A stretch of 64,000 nt of DNA from Nymphalis io (GCF_905147045.1 NC_065896.1:3187001-3251000), one strand, 5' to 3'. Shown: positions 49,401 to 59,591, numbered from the stretch's first letter. Translations and numbers: made by a program. The notes: generated from the letters alone by a model not told the origin.

Positions 49401-52400
49401 GTTTAATGTATATCACCCATATATTAAATTAAGTTTTTATAATCAATTTCAATTGTAAAATATTAATTGAATACGGATTTCTTTCTTTATTCGAGGTTTC
49501 TCTTTTGTGTAATCGTGTTGTCACATCATATAGGCATTAGTATATATTCCAAACTTTTCTATATATTATTAATAATAATTAACAAAACATTACTAAGCTG
49601 CATTAAACAAAGTTATTCGAGTATATGTAGACCCTTAAATTACTGGAGTGGGTTATTAATTAAGATGTAATAAAAAACAAATCATACTTACTTCTTAGCG
49701 CTAGTCCTTCTTCCACTAAAAGGTCGTTGAGCGTCGCTCCCGAAGGAAGGATCACGTAAACGTCCAGAGATTCTGATGAACTGAAAATGATTGTACAAAT
49801 ATAAAAACTCAAAACTATATTTCATATAGAAATATACAAAAAGTAACAGCCTGTATATGAACTGATCTGTCTCTTTCCTCTCAAGAGGGTATAGAGCTTA
49901 TTCCGATATGCCACTTCATTGCGGGCTGGTGGGAAAGTCAATCACAGTAACCGACACAAGCTGTTTTCTCATAACGTTTTCCTTGACCGCCGAGCATGAG
50001 ATGTATTAGAGTCACATTAAAACACGGTGAACAGCTTGTGAATGTGAATGTGGTGGAAGGGTTCCCCTACCTTTGTGGAGAAGGTCTCTATACTTTAAAA
50101 ACTCAAGTGGTTTTTAAAGTGCAAGAGTTCCATCCCTTGAAACATGTTCGGCTCAAAAAGATATTTGAAAAATTAATCTTCACTGTGTCTTATATTAAAA
50201 TTTAGTACAGTTAACGACGAGCCGGTTGGCGTGGTTGGTAGATACTTGCCTTTCACGCTGAAGGTTGTGGGTTCGATTCCCACCCAGGACAGACATTTGT
50301 GTGCATGAACATGTCTGTTTGTCCTGAATCTGGGTGTAATTATCTATATAAGTATGTATTTCCAAAAAAAGTAGTATATGTAGTATATCAGTTGTCTGGT
50401 TTCCATAGCACAAGCTCTGTACAAGCTTAATTTGGGATCAGATGGCCGTGTGTGAAAAATATCCCAGGATATTATTATTATTATAGTTAACTAAAAAAAA
50501 AACCATCCAAATTCCCATCATAATATTGAAGAATTTTTTGAGTCATCTATAACATACTTGTCATCTATTTTGATACTGCATGGTTTCCCCATGAATTCCT
50601 TTATGTACTCCTCCTGTTTCTCCATCAGGTCCTTGCTCCGGTAACTCAGCAGATCAACCTGTTAACACATTCATACTGTTAAGTAAGAACACCCGGGTTT
50701 TATTTACGAATATTAAAAGACAACATTAGATTATCTTATAACGAACCCGGTGTCTTATAAACCATTTGAAATAATATAGAAAGTTTTTTTTTTTATTTAA
50801 GATTGATTGACGAAAACTCTTAATAAAGTTGAGATTGTATCGAATGAAAAATTTAATACGAGTAAGAGTGTATGTAGGACGAGAGAAAATGCTAAAAAGA
50901 TTGATATACATCCTATCTCACAGATATATACAGTAACAGCCTGTTGATGTCCCACAGCTGGGCTAAGGCCTCCTCTTCCTTTTGAGGAGAAGGTTTGGAG
51001 CTTATTCCACCACGCTGCTCCAATGCGGGTTGGTAGAATACACATGTGGCATAATTTCAATGAAATTAGACACATGCAGGTTTCCTCACGATGTTTTGTT
51101 TCACCGTCAAGCACGAGATGAATTATAGAAATCACAAATGACCACTTACCATCAGGTGGCGCTATGCTCGTCCGCCTGCCTATTCTATATAAAAAAAGAG
51201 GTAAGGGGACAAACCTTTGTGTATAAAAAGTGTCCCTCAAAATGTATGAAATTTACATATCGCTATATCTCGAGCTAGAAAGTGAAATTTAAAGGAATAA
51301 TATACTCTGTAGACGTCAACGGAATTTGAGAGAATATAAGACAATTAACTAAAAAAGGCGCTATTTTAAAATTAGTCAATAATCAAACTTATAAAACCCC
51401 TTTTTAATATACCCATACGGCAGCACCATTCTGGCAATTATGGAATTCTTATTACATACATTTCGGTAGACAAACTTTTGGATGAAAACCTGACCTGATA
51501 TGAGCCCTCAAGATTCCTTACAATGACATTGATGTAATTGTGTTGATGTAGTACGAACCCCCGCGAGATGGCAGCAGCGCGCGTAGGGCGGCGCCTTGCA
51601 GAACATTGGGGCGAGCGGCTGTATGGTGGAGATGGGGGCGCTCTTCGTCTCGCCCGTGTCCACCAGGAACACCTCCGCGATACTCATATCCTCCTGGTAC
51701 CAGATATTATTGTTCTTTAATTGTTTATTACATTAATGACATTCATTACAGAATATGATAATTAAAACGTAAAAAAACGTAATATATTACGTACGAGATG
51801 GCCCAGTGGTTAAAACGCGTGAACTTCTGGATCGGGGGTTTAAATCCTTGTAAGCACCACTGAATTTATATATGCTTAATTTGCGATTATAATTTATCTC
51901 GTGCTCGGAGGGTGAAGGGAAACATCGTGATGTGGCGGATGAAAAACAGCAGCGTTCTCCTCAAAAGGGAAAGCACGTTTAGCCCGGCAGTGGGATATTT
52001 ACAGGCTATTACTTTTTTATTAGCAAATCTCATGGAATATGTGAAATGATATTTCGTCTTTACCTAAACAGCAATACTTAAGATTGTTGCATTCCGGTTT
52101 GAAGGGTGAGTGAGCCAGTGTAACTACAGGCACAAGGGACACAACATCTTAGTTCCCAACGTTGGTAGTGCATTGGCGATCAATAATGGTTAATATTTCT
52201 TACATCCCCAAAGTCTATGGGCGTTGGTGATCACTAATACCAGGTGACCCGTTTGATCGTCCGCCTACTTTATAACATAAATATATATGAATATAACCTA
52301 CGTCACTGAGTCTTATAAAGAGACTTCGGTAATAGCAGTCGCTGTCGGGTGCATAGTACGTGCAGTACGTGAGCGACATCAGCTCGTCTAAGTTCATTTC

Positions 52401-55152
52401 TATCGTATTCTCTTTGTAATAACTCGTCATTTCTACCATTAGCCTGAAATAAGCAAATATTACTAAAGCAACATGTAGTAATACAAATAAATAAAAATAT
52501 TGAATTAAAGTTTATTACACTGGTGGTAGAGCTTTGTGCAAGCTCGTCTGGGTAGGTACCACCCACTCATCAGATATTCTACCGCAAAACAGCAATTTTT
52601 GGTATTGTTGTGTTCCGGTTTGATTGGTGAGTGAGCCAGTGTAATTACAGGCACAAGGGATATAACATCTTAGTTCCCAAAGTTGGTGGCGCATTGGTGA
52701 TGTAAGCGATGGTTAACATTTCTTACAATGCCAATGTCTATGGGTGTGGTGACCACATACCATCAGGTGGCCCATATGCTCGTCCGCTATCCTATTCTAT
52801 AAAAAAAAACTTTCTAAATTATGTCAATAAATATGTACTTTCGTGGAATAGACAATTTTTAATATAGGCCACTAATTTAAAAACTCATTCATTTAGTATT
52901 TGTGAGTGTGTTATCTAAAGCGTAGCTGTCAGCCAGCAAGCATTCTTAAAGTTACATCACTTACTTGCATACATCATCAACGTCATCAGCGATAACCCAG
53001 AAGGATAGACCGTCCACATGCATGATTGTTGCCGTATATACACTATCAATCTGGAGTAAGGTCTGTGCCGGTAGCTTGCATTCATCAAAGGCAGAGCCAG
53101 AGTCTAAAAAAAAAAAAAGAATATATAAAATGTATTAACATCGACAAAGACACCCAACAATATTATAACTGAGACATATAAGGCAAGAATATTTAATAAA
53201 AAAAGGTATACCAATTTGCTGTTGGCTTATTCAAAATCATTAAATAACTGTGACGTTGGAAGAATGGTAAGGTTATATATAAATTATAATATAAATATAT
53301 ATTAAAGAAGCTGCCGTTTCAGACTTTGACGGACAAAATTCATTAAAGTTACCCTTCCCACCCATTAAATTTAAAATCTCTATATAGACTCTTGTCAGTG
53401 GGTTTGGCTGTGCATGGATAGTCAGTACAACCAAACAATATTGTAACTATACTAAATAAAACTCTCAATAGCAGCCTGGAATAAATTTTGGTTTTCCGTT
53501 TATAATGAAATTGAAATTTGAAATTGAATTGAAATTGAAAGGCTGAAATTGTTTGGAAATCAAAAAATACATCTCACCATCCAAGGTTAGTCTCTTCGTT
53601 TCCTCTGTTATTTGACATTGCACTTCTTTTTCATTTCTGGTTATTGGGACACTTTCTGATGAGCATGATGAGCTTGAGAATGCTATCAAAAGCTGATCCT
53701 CTTTTGGTATTTTCTTATGGTGTAGTTTTTCTGACGGGTATTGATTGGAACATGGTGTCGTATGATCCTTAGACGTTGAAGGTGTTGGTTCACTCAACGC
53801 ATCTATTAAATTAAATGTACCAACATGTAGTTGAGGTAATTGTGGAGGGTTCGAGACATCATGGACTGGAGTATAATTGCTAGTATTAGATGTATCTGCA
53901 ATAAAAGTGTTTTATTTAATTTCATTTGCAAAAAATATCAAAATTTCATATTTACTACAAAAACTTTGAAATTGAAAAAACAAATAAAATGCTTTACTCT
54001 TCTAATACTAACTACTAAACTCTAACTGTTTTTGTTAATCTCTTTATTATACATAAACAGTAAAATTAAGTATATAAAAAAATTAAAGTATAAAAAGGTG
54101 GACTTAGATATTGGATTGGAATGAAAGAGGAGATTTGTTGTTGGAATTATGATATTTCTTCCAGACAATTTTTGATATATTGTGATGTTAACTAATCAAA
54201 TAGATAGATAAAAAATGCATACTAAGAAATAACTATATGTATAAATGAAATTGAAGTATTTGTACCATGACTTCAAAATCTGAATTTTTTAAAGTAAATA
54301 TGGTATACTATGGCTATTTGCGAGTTATTAAATCCATCATTTTTTTTTAAATTTTAGTCTGCTACCCAATATTTTTAATATTTTATATCTATAATTCTTA
54401 GAGAGCTTATGTATGATAAAATTTTAAAGGATTGTCGTCACAATGAATTCACAGATAATGCTATCGGCTTTTTTAGTTAGTGATAGAAATAGCAGTATAA
54501 TTTATACTTACTAGTAGTATATAATTAAGTCTACCAAAATCAATTAATACTATTTATCTCATATTGAATAATATTTTATGTATAATTAAATATCTTTAAT
54601 ATATCCTTTTTTTATATAATTAATGACTCTTTAATGTTAGCTTTAATTATTTATCAAGTAGCCATTATTATTTGTAAGTAATTGATATAGACATTAATAC
54701 AAAATATTAATTTTATAAGAAACTTGGAAACATTTTCAGATGTAAAAAATCATAATTAACTTACCAAGCTTACTAATTGCAAGATTAAAGTCTGTTAGGA
54801 GATATGTATATTCATCTAACTGTTTCATACAGCTTAAAAAGCGCTCTTTCAACTCTGCAGGGTCACAGTTAAGATTTCCTACGAAGCTTTGGGCCTAAAA
54901 CATACAACAATGATTGCATAGAATAAATATATACTTTTTTATTCATTAGTATTCATAGTAAATACAGTATTTACTATTTTCCACTTATATAAAAGTTAAA
55001 TTATTGAGAAGTAATAAAAATTTTGGAGTACCTGCGTTTTTAAATTTTTTATATTTTGTATAGCATGGTCACATTTATCAACTAAAACGTTGATTCTAAC
55101 TTCCATCTCATGTCGCCGGTGCATTGCTAAGGTAGCAAGGTCCACGAAACTC
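43261..55152 (-). CDS. Tudor-domain protein with CCCH zinc finger, 5' end missing (15 exons seen)
   Basis: Fifteen minus-strand exons join in frame with GT..AG introns and give 709 residues plus a natural TAA; the first exons are not in view. Numbered from the first full codon: 1-84 a helical, coiled-coil-like region (HRRHEMEVRINVLVDKCDHA) like the segment after a B-box in TRIM or RNF17/Qin proteins; 85-190 a Ser/Thr-rich linker; about 190-430 a first extended Tudor module whose core reads VFLVDTGET, lacking the usual tyrosine; 443-464 a CCCH finger, C-x10-C-x5-C-x3-H; about 480-709 a second extended Tudor module with ALYPLDEQWYRARV and VIYIDYGN, keeping the aromatic cage that binds dimethyl-arginine. 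Such proteins scaffold Piwi proteins in germline nuage. I cannot say which orthologue this is: RNF17/Qin is suggested by the N-terminal helix, but the CCCH finger would need checking. Confidence 0.82.
43500..43585. repeat. remnant of non-LTR-type tail repeat
   Basis: AAATTTCATCAAAATCGGTT, TAGCGATTTTGCC and GTGAAAGCGTGACAAA are the commonest phrase of this insect repeat. It sits in the last intron of the Tudor gene. Confidence 0.5.
44205..44385. repeat. truncated SINE, fifth family (E)
   Basis: A T-rich edge is followed by TTTGCCGGGAGGGCAAATAA, CTCCACCTGATGGTAAGTGG, GCGACGACGGCCAG and CCTTGCCGGCCCGCAAGATG. It lies between the last two Tudor exons. The phrase CTGATGGTAAGTGG is shared with family C, so the two may have a common ancestor. 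Open frames across it are not genes. Confidence 0.55.
44444..44652 (-). CDS. Tudor protein exon with YIDYGN core (residues 591-659)
   Basis: It encodes VIYIDYGNVVWVKEDAVREL and later WAAAKAALSALIQERRLQAH. Tyr593, Asp595, Tyr596 and Asn598 form the methyl-arginine site in known Tudors. The exon is very G+C-rich. The donor is GTCGT|GTGAGT. Confidence 0.92.
45120..45224 (-). CDS. Tudor protein exon (residues 556-590)
   Basis: It encodes MIPAPGELVAALYPLDEQWY then RARVISSTRADQNVE, the first strands of the canonical Tudor barrel with cage aromatics Tyr568, Trp574 and Tyr575. The internal Met is not a start site. Confidence 0.9.
45576..45925 (-). repeat. SINE family B body joined to a family A-like head
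   Basis: The body matches family B from TCCTCCATACAGATTTCGGC to CCCGACCTG. Instead of the family B head, the next bases (AGCCCGAGTG, ACCCGCGATCATCGACTAAG) match the family A head region. It is either a chimeric retroposon or a chance insertion junction; it lies in a Tudor intron. Confidence 0.7.
45982..46091 (-). CDS. Tudor protein exon (residues 520-555)
   Basis: It encodes NEKVPSFGVVLPPTNLEALI and LDMNSPATRLTYKPLK. The acceptor is ATTATAG|GA and the donor AAG|GTAACA. Confidence 0.83.
46338..46484 (-). CDS. Tudor protein exon (residues 471-518)
   Basis: It encodes VVAKCKPLALPAPGTWLRVY and VTHVAHFNRFYVHFLTDKKP, the start of extended Tudor module 2. It is G+C-rich. The donor is CCTG|GTTCGT. 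Confidence 0.87.
46497..46777 (-). repeat. SINE family D, near-complete
   Basis: The ATT tail is on the left (AATATTATAATAATAATATT), then CACGGCCATCTGATCCCAAA, ACAAACAGACATGTTCATGC, and the box B complement GGTGAGAATCGAACCCACAA. It ends in the head near CCAATCGGTTCG. Confidence 0.85.
47585..47775 (-). repeat. SINE family A, head-truncated
   Basis: AACAGCCCGTGACTGTTCCA through CATGAGATGAATTATAAT matches the 3' two-thirds of family A. The tRNA-like head is missing. Confidence 0.8.
47840..47951 (-). CDS. Tudor protein exon with CCCH zinc finger (residues 433-469)
   Basis: It encodes ICKNYKGGPEKTCFKGARCT then KRHV: Cys443, Cys454, Cys460 and His464 with spacing 10-5-3. Such fingers bind RNA or, in some proteins, serve structural roles. 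Confidence 0.86.
48097..48212 (+). repeat. SINE family C, decayed fragment
   Basis: GGTTAATATTTCTTACAGTG and CAATGTCTATGGGTAGTGAT match the 3' part of family C with many changes. Confidence 0.45.
48379..48680 (+). repeat. SINE family A, full-length
   Basis: The head CCGAGATGGCCCAGTGG and box B GATTCAAACCCGGGC precede the full body to GCCCAGCAGTGGGACAGTCA. It lies in a Tudor intron, opposite to the gene's direction. Confidence 0.88.
48765..48886 (-). CDS. Tudor protein exon (residues 393-432)
   Basis: It encodes an acidic linker, DKSNMSTEGSATTRGLSELQ and DENFDITQCPEYDD. It starts with two bases completing an isoleucine codon and ends ACG|GTAGGG. Confidence 0.84.
49692..49780 (-). CDS. Tudor protein exon (residues 363-391)
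   Basis: It encodes SSESLDVYVILPSGATLNDL and LVEEGLALR, the closing strands and helix of extended Tudor module 1. The donor is AGAA|GTAAGT. Confidence 0.86.
49843..50015 (-). repeat. SINE family A, diverged and head-truncated
   Basis: AGTAACAGCCTGTATATGAA, AGAGCTTATTCCGATATGCC and GAGCATGAGATGTATTAGAG keep the family order with many substitutions. Confidence 0.6.
50217..50487 (+). repeat. SINE family D, full-length
   Basis: The head GAGCCGGTTGGCGTGGTTGG, box B GGTTCGATTCC, body through TTGGGATCAGATGGCCGTGT and the tail GGATATTATTATTATTATA are all present. This is the best reference copy of family D here. Confidence 0.88.
50558..50658 (-). CDS. Tudor protein exon (residues 329-361)
   Basis: It encodes VDLLSYRSKDLMEKQEEYIK and EFMGKPCSIKIDD, matching the helix and strand after the barrel in extended Tudor modules. 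The donor is ACAA|GTATGT. Confidence 0.86.
50930..51200. repeat. SINE A fragment abutting a SINE C 3' end
   Basis: 50930-51137 is a head-truncated family A copy on the minus strand. It changes at once into TGACCACTTACCATCAGGTG and CCTATTCTATATAAAAAAAG, the 3' end of family C on the + strand. The open frame across the pair is not a gene. Confidence 0.75.
51559..51693 (-). CDS. Tudor protein exon (residues 284-328)
   Basis: It encodes EDMSIAEVFLVDTGET, then ISTIQPL and YARCCHLAG. VDTGET stands where active Tudors have IDYGN. The first base of the exon follows ACCAG. The exon is G+C-rich relative to its introns. Confidence 0.87.
51795..52012 (+). repeat. SINE family A, shortened copy
   Basis: The head GAGATGGCCCAGTGGTTAAA is retained and box B is degraded (GGGGGTTTAAATCC). 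The 3' end AGCCCGGCAGTGGGATATTT is present with an internal deletion. Confidence 0.75.
52060..52280 (+). repeat. SINE family C, 5'-truncated
   Basis: GCATTCCGGTTTGAAGGGTG, CCAGTGTAACTACAGGCACA and GGTGACCCGTTTGATCGTCC follow family C. It ends 22 bases before a Tudor exon border. Confidence 0.75.
52302..52443 (-). CDS. Tudor protein exon (residues 237-283)
   Basis: It encodes LDELMSLTYCTYYAPDSDCY then YRSLFIRLSD, the first barrel strands of Tudor 1, with several aromatic residues. The donor is GAC|GTAGGT. Confidence 0.87.
52521..52809 (+). repeat. SINE family C, full-length with A-tail
   Basis: TGGTGGTAGAGCTTTGTGCA through CCTATTCTATAAAAAAAAA. It is located between two Tudor exons, about 80 bases upstream (in gene direction) of exon 52302-52443. 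Confidence 0.85.
52965..53103 (-). CDS. Tudor protein exon (residues 191-235)
   Basis: The acceptor is TTTTTTTAG|AC and the donor GCAA|GTAAGT. It encodes LPAQTLLQIDSVYTATIMHV and DGLSFWVIADD, the N-terminal SN-like part of the first extended Tudor module. Confidence 0.87.
53578..53895 (-). CDS. Tudor protein exon, Ser/Thr/Pro-rich linker (residues 85-189)
   Basis: The acceptor is ATTGCAG|AT and the donor GGATG|GTGAGA. It encodes NPPQLPQLHVGTFNLIDALS, PTPSTSKDH and SSSSCSSESVP: low-complexity and probably disordered, typical between folded domains. Confidence 0.85.
54765..54894 (-). CDS. Tudor protein exon (residues 41-83)
   Basis: AQSFVGNLNCDPAELKERFL through FNLAISKL: a continuation of the helical region. 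The donor is CTTG|GTAAGT. Confidence 0.82.
55032..55152 (-). CDS. Tudor protein, first visible exon (residues 1-40)
   Basis: The acceptor is TTTCAG|G and the donor CAG|GTACTC. It encodes SFVDLATLAMHRRHEMEVRI and continues through IKNLKTQ, strongly helical. It starts with one base completing a codon, so at least one more coding exon lies upstream. Confidence 0.75.
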
Positions 55153-56119
55153 CTGAAACACAGCAATGAAGTAAAAAAATTGGTCTAAAATAATAATATT
55201 TGTTATATCAAATAAAAAAAAACGTAGTACATCTTGAATATTTCGTAACACCGGTAGAAAAGAAAAACATTAAGTAATTTATTATTATTATAAACATACA
55301 AAATTGTATCTCATAGAAATTATCAATTACTTGTTAGTTTTAAACGTTGAAGGAATTAAAATGTGACTGGTAAGTGGAAAATAAACAAGACTTTGACATT
55401 AACGTATCGCAAATGTCTTTCTTTTTTTTTTTTGTTAAATGTGAATGATAGTGGTGAACAATATGCGTTGTGTACTTGTGTAGCCTGCATGCAAAGAATT
55501 GAATTAAATTATTGATATTAGATATTATAATTTTAGTTTAAGTTTGCTAATTTGTTTTGTATAAATAACTAGTATTTTTAAAATATTTTTACTTATATTC
55601 ACTACGAAAATTGCAGTAGCTTTGATATGTTAACATTACATTTAAAAAGCATACAATCTAAACAAAATACAATAACCTACTTGAAGTTATAATAAAAAGT
55701 AATAATTTAACTATTTTTTTTAATTATTAAAAGTTGTACATAGTAATAATTTCTATTAACTAACAGATGGCGCTGATAGGTCTTTATACTCGGATTCAAT
55801 ATTTAATGTGTCTATTGAATAGTAGATGGCAGTACAATATTTAAGAAATTTCTGTAAGATATTTATTGTGATAGTAGATTAAAAAATTGATTATCTCACT
55901 TTGTATAAAATTTTAAGTTAATTACAGCTCATAAACAGTAAAGTTAACGTTGTTTGAATTTCCTATTTTCCATTTTATTTTATTAAGAAGACAGTTTATA
56001 AAGTTAATTTTTATAAATAATAAAAAATATATATATAAATTATTTACTAGGAAGTTTCTATAATTACAACAATTCAGATGCATTAAATTAAAATGTTTTA
56101 AAGCTAATTTTTAGCTGGT

Positions 56120-56290
56120 CAGACGATTTACGCACTAGGTTTCAATTAAAGTAGCCAGCAAACTAAACAAGAGCTGCATAATAAATTCAGGAAGGCCCGT
56201 TTCGCGCCATTCTAATTGGATTCAGAGGCCCGAGTAACCAATTAGTGAGAGAGACGCAGATAAGCGTTGGGCTCTTCTACCGACGTAGAT
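56120..56290. promoter_or_regulatory. candidate regulatory block
   Basis: It contains TTTCGCGCC, two homeodomain-type cores facing each other (TAATTGG and CCAATTAG, about 25 bases apart), AGATAAG (GATA-type) and GACGTAG. No frame, splice site or repeat was recognised. Confidence 0.25.
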
Positions 56291-56489
56291 TTTAAGGGAG
56301 TGTAATTAGTTTGTTTTTAAAAAGTATTAAAATAATGAAGTTGCACAAAAATCTAAGAAATTTGACATTTAAAGTTTTAGGTTATAAACCAAAATCATAA
56401 ATAACCTAATGTTAATATACCAAATATTACCATTGTGATTAGGAAGTCAGCAAAAGTATATATAATATGTTATGGGTACCATGTTTTAA

Positions 56490-56873
56490 TTCAATGACGC
56501 CATCCAAAAGAAAGCTGCAATAATGGAGGAAATTGAATTTCGCGCTGCGATAAAGGTCTCGATCTGGAATGGAAGCCGTTTATCGAACCATTATTTAAAA
56601 GCGGCATGGTCTATTTAGACAAAGTCGAGAATAGACCAAAGACGACCGCGGGTGTCGACCTTGACGTTCAAACAGACCCAATGAAATGACCCAATAAGAG
56701 TGCACCACTTCCTATAAGGTGTCAGAATTAGCCGAAAAGATGATGGCTAAAAAGAAAAGAAGTACCAATATCACCGGTAGTAATAACACAGCTTTCAAAT
56801 TAGCAAGACTGAAAGATTAAGACAAGTTACTTCAAAATAACCGTTTGCAAGAACTAAGGTCTAAGTATTAACT
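56490..56873 (+). pseudogene. decayed coding-like stretch, unidentified
   Basis: Composition is more balanced than in the surroundings, and fragments in different + frames look protein-like: EEIEFRAAIKVSIWNGSRLS, AGVDLDVQTDP, then VSELAEKMMAKKKRS and LLQNNRLQELRSKY before TAA. Several stops and frame changes break it. I do not recognise the family; it may be an old transposase or a processed pseudogene. Confidence 0.3.
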
Positions 56874-57891
56874 AGTAAATTTAACAAGTGGTAATCCGAC
56901 AAACGTTTTGCAAAGCGTATATACATATATAGAGTACAGCGACTGACCCCTTATGGTCCGGAACTTTTTGAGAATCTTGTAATCTGACAAATTAAATAGC
57001 GAATATGTCGCAAACAACTCACAACATGTACAAACATACATTGATGAAGATTTGCCGCAATAAATGTGTTTTGTATGTAGTGGAAATGTCGGGTTATAGG
57101 GGTGCCGGATTACAGCGGGTCAACTTCAGTAAGATCTAAGTACGAACTAAGTCATACGAACTTAATAAACAAGTTATGAGGTTTGCTTGTCAATTTTTTT
57201 AGGAAACTTCCGTTAAATATTTAAACTAGATTATTCTCTTGATTACGTAACTATATATTAAAAAAAAGTCCTCCCAACGCGTCTGTCTGAATGCGATAAA
57301 CTCAAAAACTAGCGAACTTTTTAGTTTTCACAAATGGACGAAATCGTGAGAAAGGCTTAGGTTAGTATGTATAATTCATGTTTTGTGTAAATAGGCTGGA
57401 ATTTGACAATGAATGTTGAAGATGTCATGGAAAATATCATGCCGACAGGGAGTTTTACTGGCGTGTGCCACGTACACCAATAGAGTTATTAATGTATAAA
57501 ATACATACCTACAAACCATCCTGTCCCCTGTACCCAAGTCACTGACGCTGTCTGTGATCAATTCATTTGAAATTAAGGAAGACATAACAATAAAATCAAA
57601 CATATTAAGATGTAAAGTGTAATTACATATATTTAAGTGATTATTTTTAGATAAATATATAATGGGAAATTCACAGGATGTTACTTAATTTTTTTTATAA
57701 CAGAGAGCTGATAACTTTTTATAGAAATTACCTACAATTTAGTTGACCAGACTTTAAAAAGACGAGCGAGATATGGTTGTTCCCGTGATATTTTTTTTTA
57801 AACAGAGCTTGTTTTGTGTATGAAAATTTAGAACGTAATAACTTTTTTTATAATTTTTATTTTACTGTTACGACGGACTGTTACTGTTACG

Positions 57892-58154
57892 GACGAGCAT
57901 GTGGGCCATCTGATTGTGAGTGGTCAACAACGCCCATAGACATAGGCATTGTAAGAAATGTTAAACATCGCTTACATCACCTAATCGCTACCAACCTTGG
58001 GAACTAAGATGTTATGTCCCTTGTACCTGTAATTACACTGGCTCACTCACCGTTCAAACCGGAACACAACAATACCAAGTACTGCTGTTTTGCGGTATAA
58101 TATCTGATGAGTGGGTACCTACCCAGACGAGCTTGCACAAAGCTCTACCACCAG
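57892..58154 (-). repeat. SINE family C, near-complete
   Basis: GACGAGCATGTGGGCCATCT through AGCTCTACCACCAG on the + strand. The A-tail side (left) is degraded. Confidence 0.8.
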
Positions 58155-58211
58155 TAACAAAGAGTATTTGTTCTCCCTTCCTTAGATTTGTTCTCTATCT
58201 TCGTTGGATTA

Positions 58212-58471
58212 AAATCCTAGGTTGGGCCAATAATAAGTTATTGAGATTTTCTGTCGAAAAATTCTCAGTAGCAGAAGTTGGAAGTGCTACGAAAAGCTCG
58301 TAAAGCTGATGGTCCTGCACCTGAACTCTTTCCGGTCCCATCGGATTATGAGAGTTAGGGAATAAAGAGTGTACCTGTATTTGCGCACATACTTGTGCAC
58401 TATAATATGTCCTGCACAGTTGGCTAATCTCTCTCTGGTCGCCGTGCCCCAAATCGTTCCGGAGGACATTT
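58212..58471 (+). repeat. SINE family B, head-truncated
   Basis: It starts at the end of the tRNA-like head (GGGCCAATAATAAGTTATTG) and ends CGTTCCGGAGGACATT. An internal deletion removes the CCCGGAGTCTGGAAG part. Confidence 0.75.
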
Positions 58472-58916
58472 GTTCGTTCTTTAATTACGAAGTTTTTGTA
58501 TACCTATTGTTCAATATATGAATTTTCGAGTACAAACGCAGTATACATTGCAGGCTATGGTTAAATAAACATGCACTGAAAATGTTGCTTTTGTCGGTCA
58601 CAGACGACTACGGAATAGGATAACACGTCGCGTAAATTATTGGTATTAATATAGTACGCTTAATCGCGTCGCATCGCTGTAAGTTGCATTCCGTCGCTCA
58701 CATAGGATAACATTTTAGCTAAATGCAGTATGAATAGTCTATTAAGCGCGGTGTACAATACACTTCAAGCCGTGTACAATACACTCAAAACATAAATACC
58801 GTCGAGAAAAATCATCACATTATATTCGGAATTATACCCGCCTACCGTTTACGGCAAAGTTACAGTTCTAAGTATTTTTTGCGTTTAAATTGGCGCCAAA
58901 CAGTAATATTATATTG

Positions 58917-59100
58917 TTATGTTGTGTTCCGCTCTCTAGGCTACAATTACAGGCACACGGGACACAATATCTTAGGTTCCAAGGTTGGTTGTGCATTGTC
59001 AATTTATTGGTAGATTAATATTTCTTACAGTGCTTATGTTTATGGGCAGTGCTGGCCACTGGCATTTGCCAGTATGCCTACCTATTTTTATTAAAAAAAA
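58917..59100 (+). repeat. SINE family C, decayed
   Basis: TGTTGTGTTCCGCTCTCTAG, ACAATTACAGGCACACGGGA and CCTACCTATTTTTATTAAAA show family C order with many substitutions. Confidence 0.6.
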
Positions 59101-59139
59101 ACTGGTTACTGCACAAAAAAAAAATCTGCACTACGCACT

Positions 59140-59215
59140 CATCTCTACTAATATTATAAAATACGAAAGTATCTTATTCTCTCCGTCTGTCTGTGTCTCC
59201 CTTTGAGATAACTAT
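59140..59215. repeat. fragment of non-LTR-type repeat, reverse orientation
   Basis: CATCTCTACTAATATTATAA followed by ACGAAAGT and CTCCGTCTGTCTGTGTCTCC matches the 3' edge of the widespread insect repeat in reverse. Confidence 0.5.
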
Positions 59216-59591
59216 AATAACGTATTTTTAGTTCTATTTATATAACATATATTTACTAATTATTAATTGTTATTAAGAAACTTAATAACTTAATAACTAG
59301 TGAAGTATAAGTATATTAATAATTTCATTGGTAGGTGTATTATTTCAATGTGTTTCATATAGAAACGTGTTTGTTTATGTATCATTAAGTAAATAATAAA
59401 CAATTAATCAAGAACACCTTGCTAGGATTAAAATAATCTTAATATTAAAGCTTCTTCAGACTGATACTAAGGAATAACTTTTTTCTGAGGCTGGTTTTAT
59501 GTTTAGATTGAACAAATGTTTACTGTGCTCAATGTGCTGTCGAATTGGAGGGCGTTACTATCGTATATTAGTACCTCATACTATCGTATAT

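Larger units (their letters stand above)
55153..57880. other. upstream intron or intergenic DNA of the Tudor gene
   Basis: I looked on the minus strand for RING, B-box or other 5' exons that would precede residue 1 and found none with both a good acceptor and a donor. The stretch includes a G+C-richer block at 56120-56290 and a decayed coding-like block at 56490-56870. The rest is A+T-rich. Confidence 0.4.

Noticed and set aside
50797..51240. 147-codon minus-strand open frame
   Set aside because: It runs through SINE A and SINE C sequence; the same peptide pieces occur wherever family A lies (for example 26620-26805).
55440..55500. Possible upstream Tudor exon after TTTGCATGCAG on the minus strand
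   Set aside because: The acceptor looks good, but the frame ends at a stop after about 16 codons without a donor.
57376..57603. Possible upstream Tudor exon on the minus strand
   Set aside because: The frame has no RING or B-box cysteine pattern and no acceptor/donor pair matching the needed phase.
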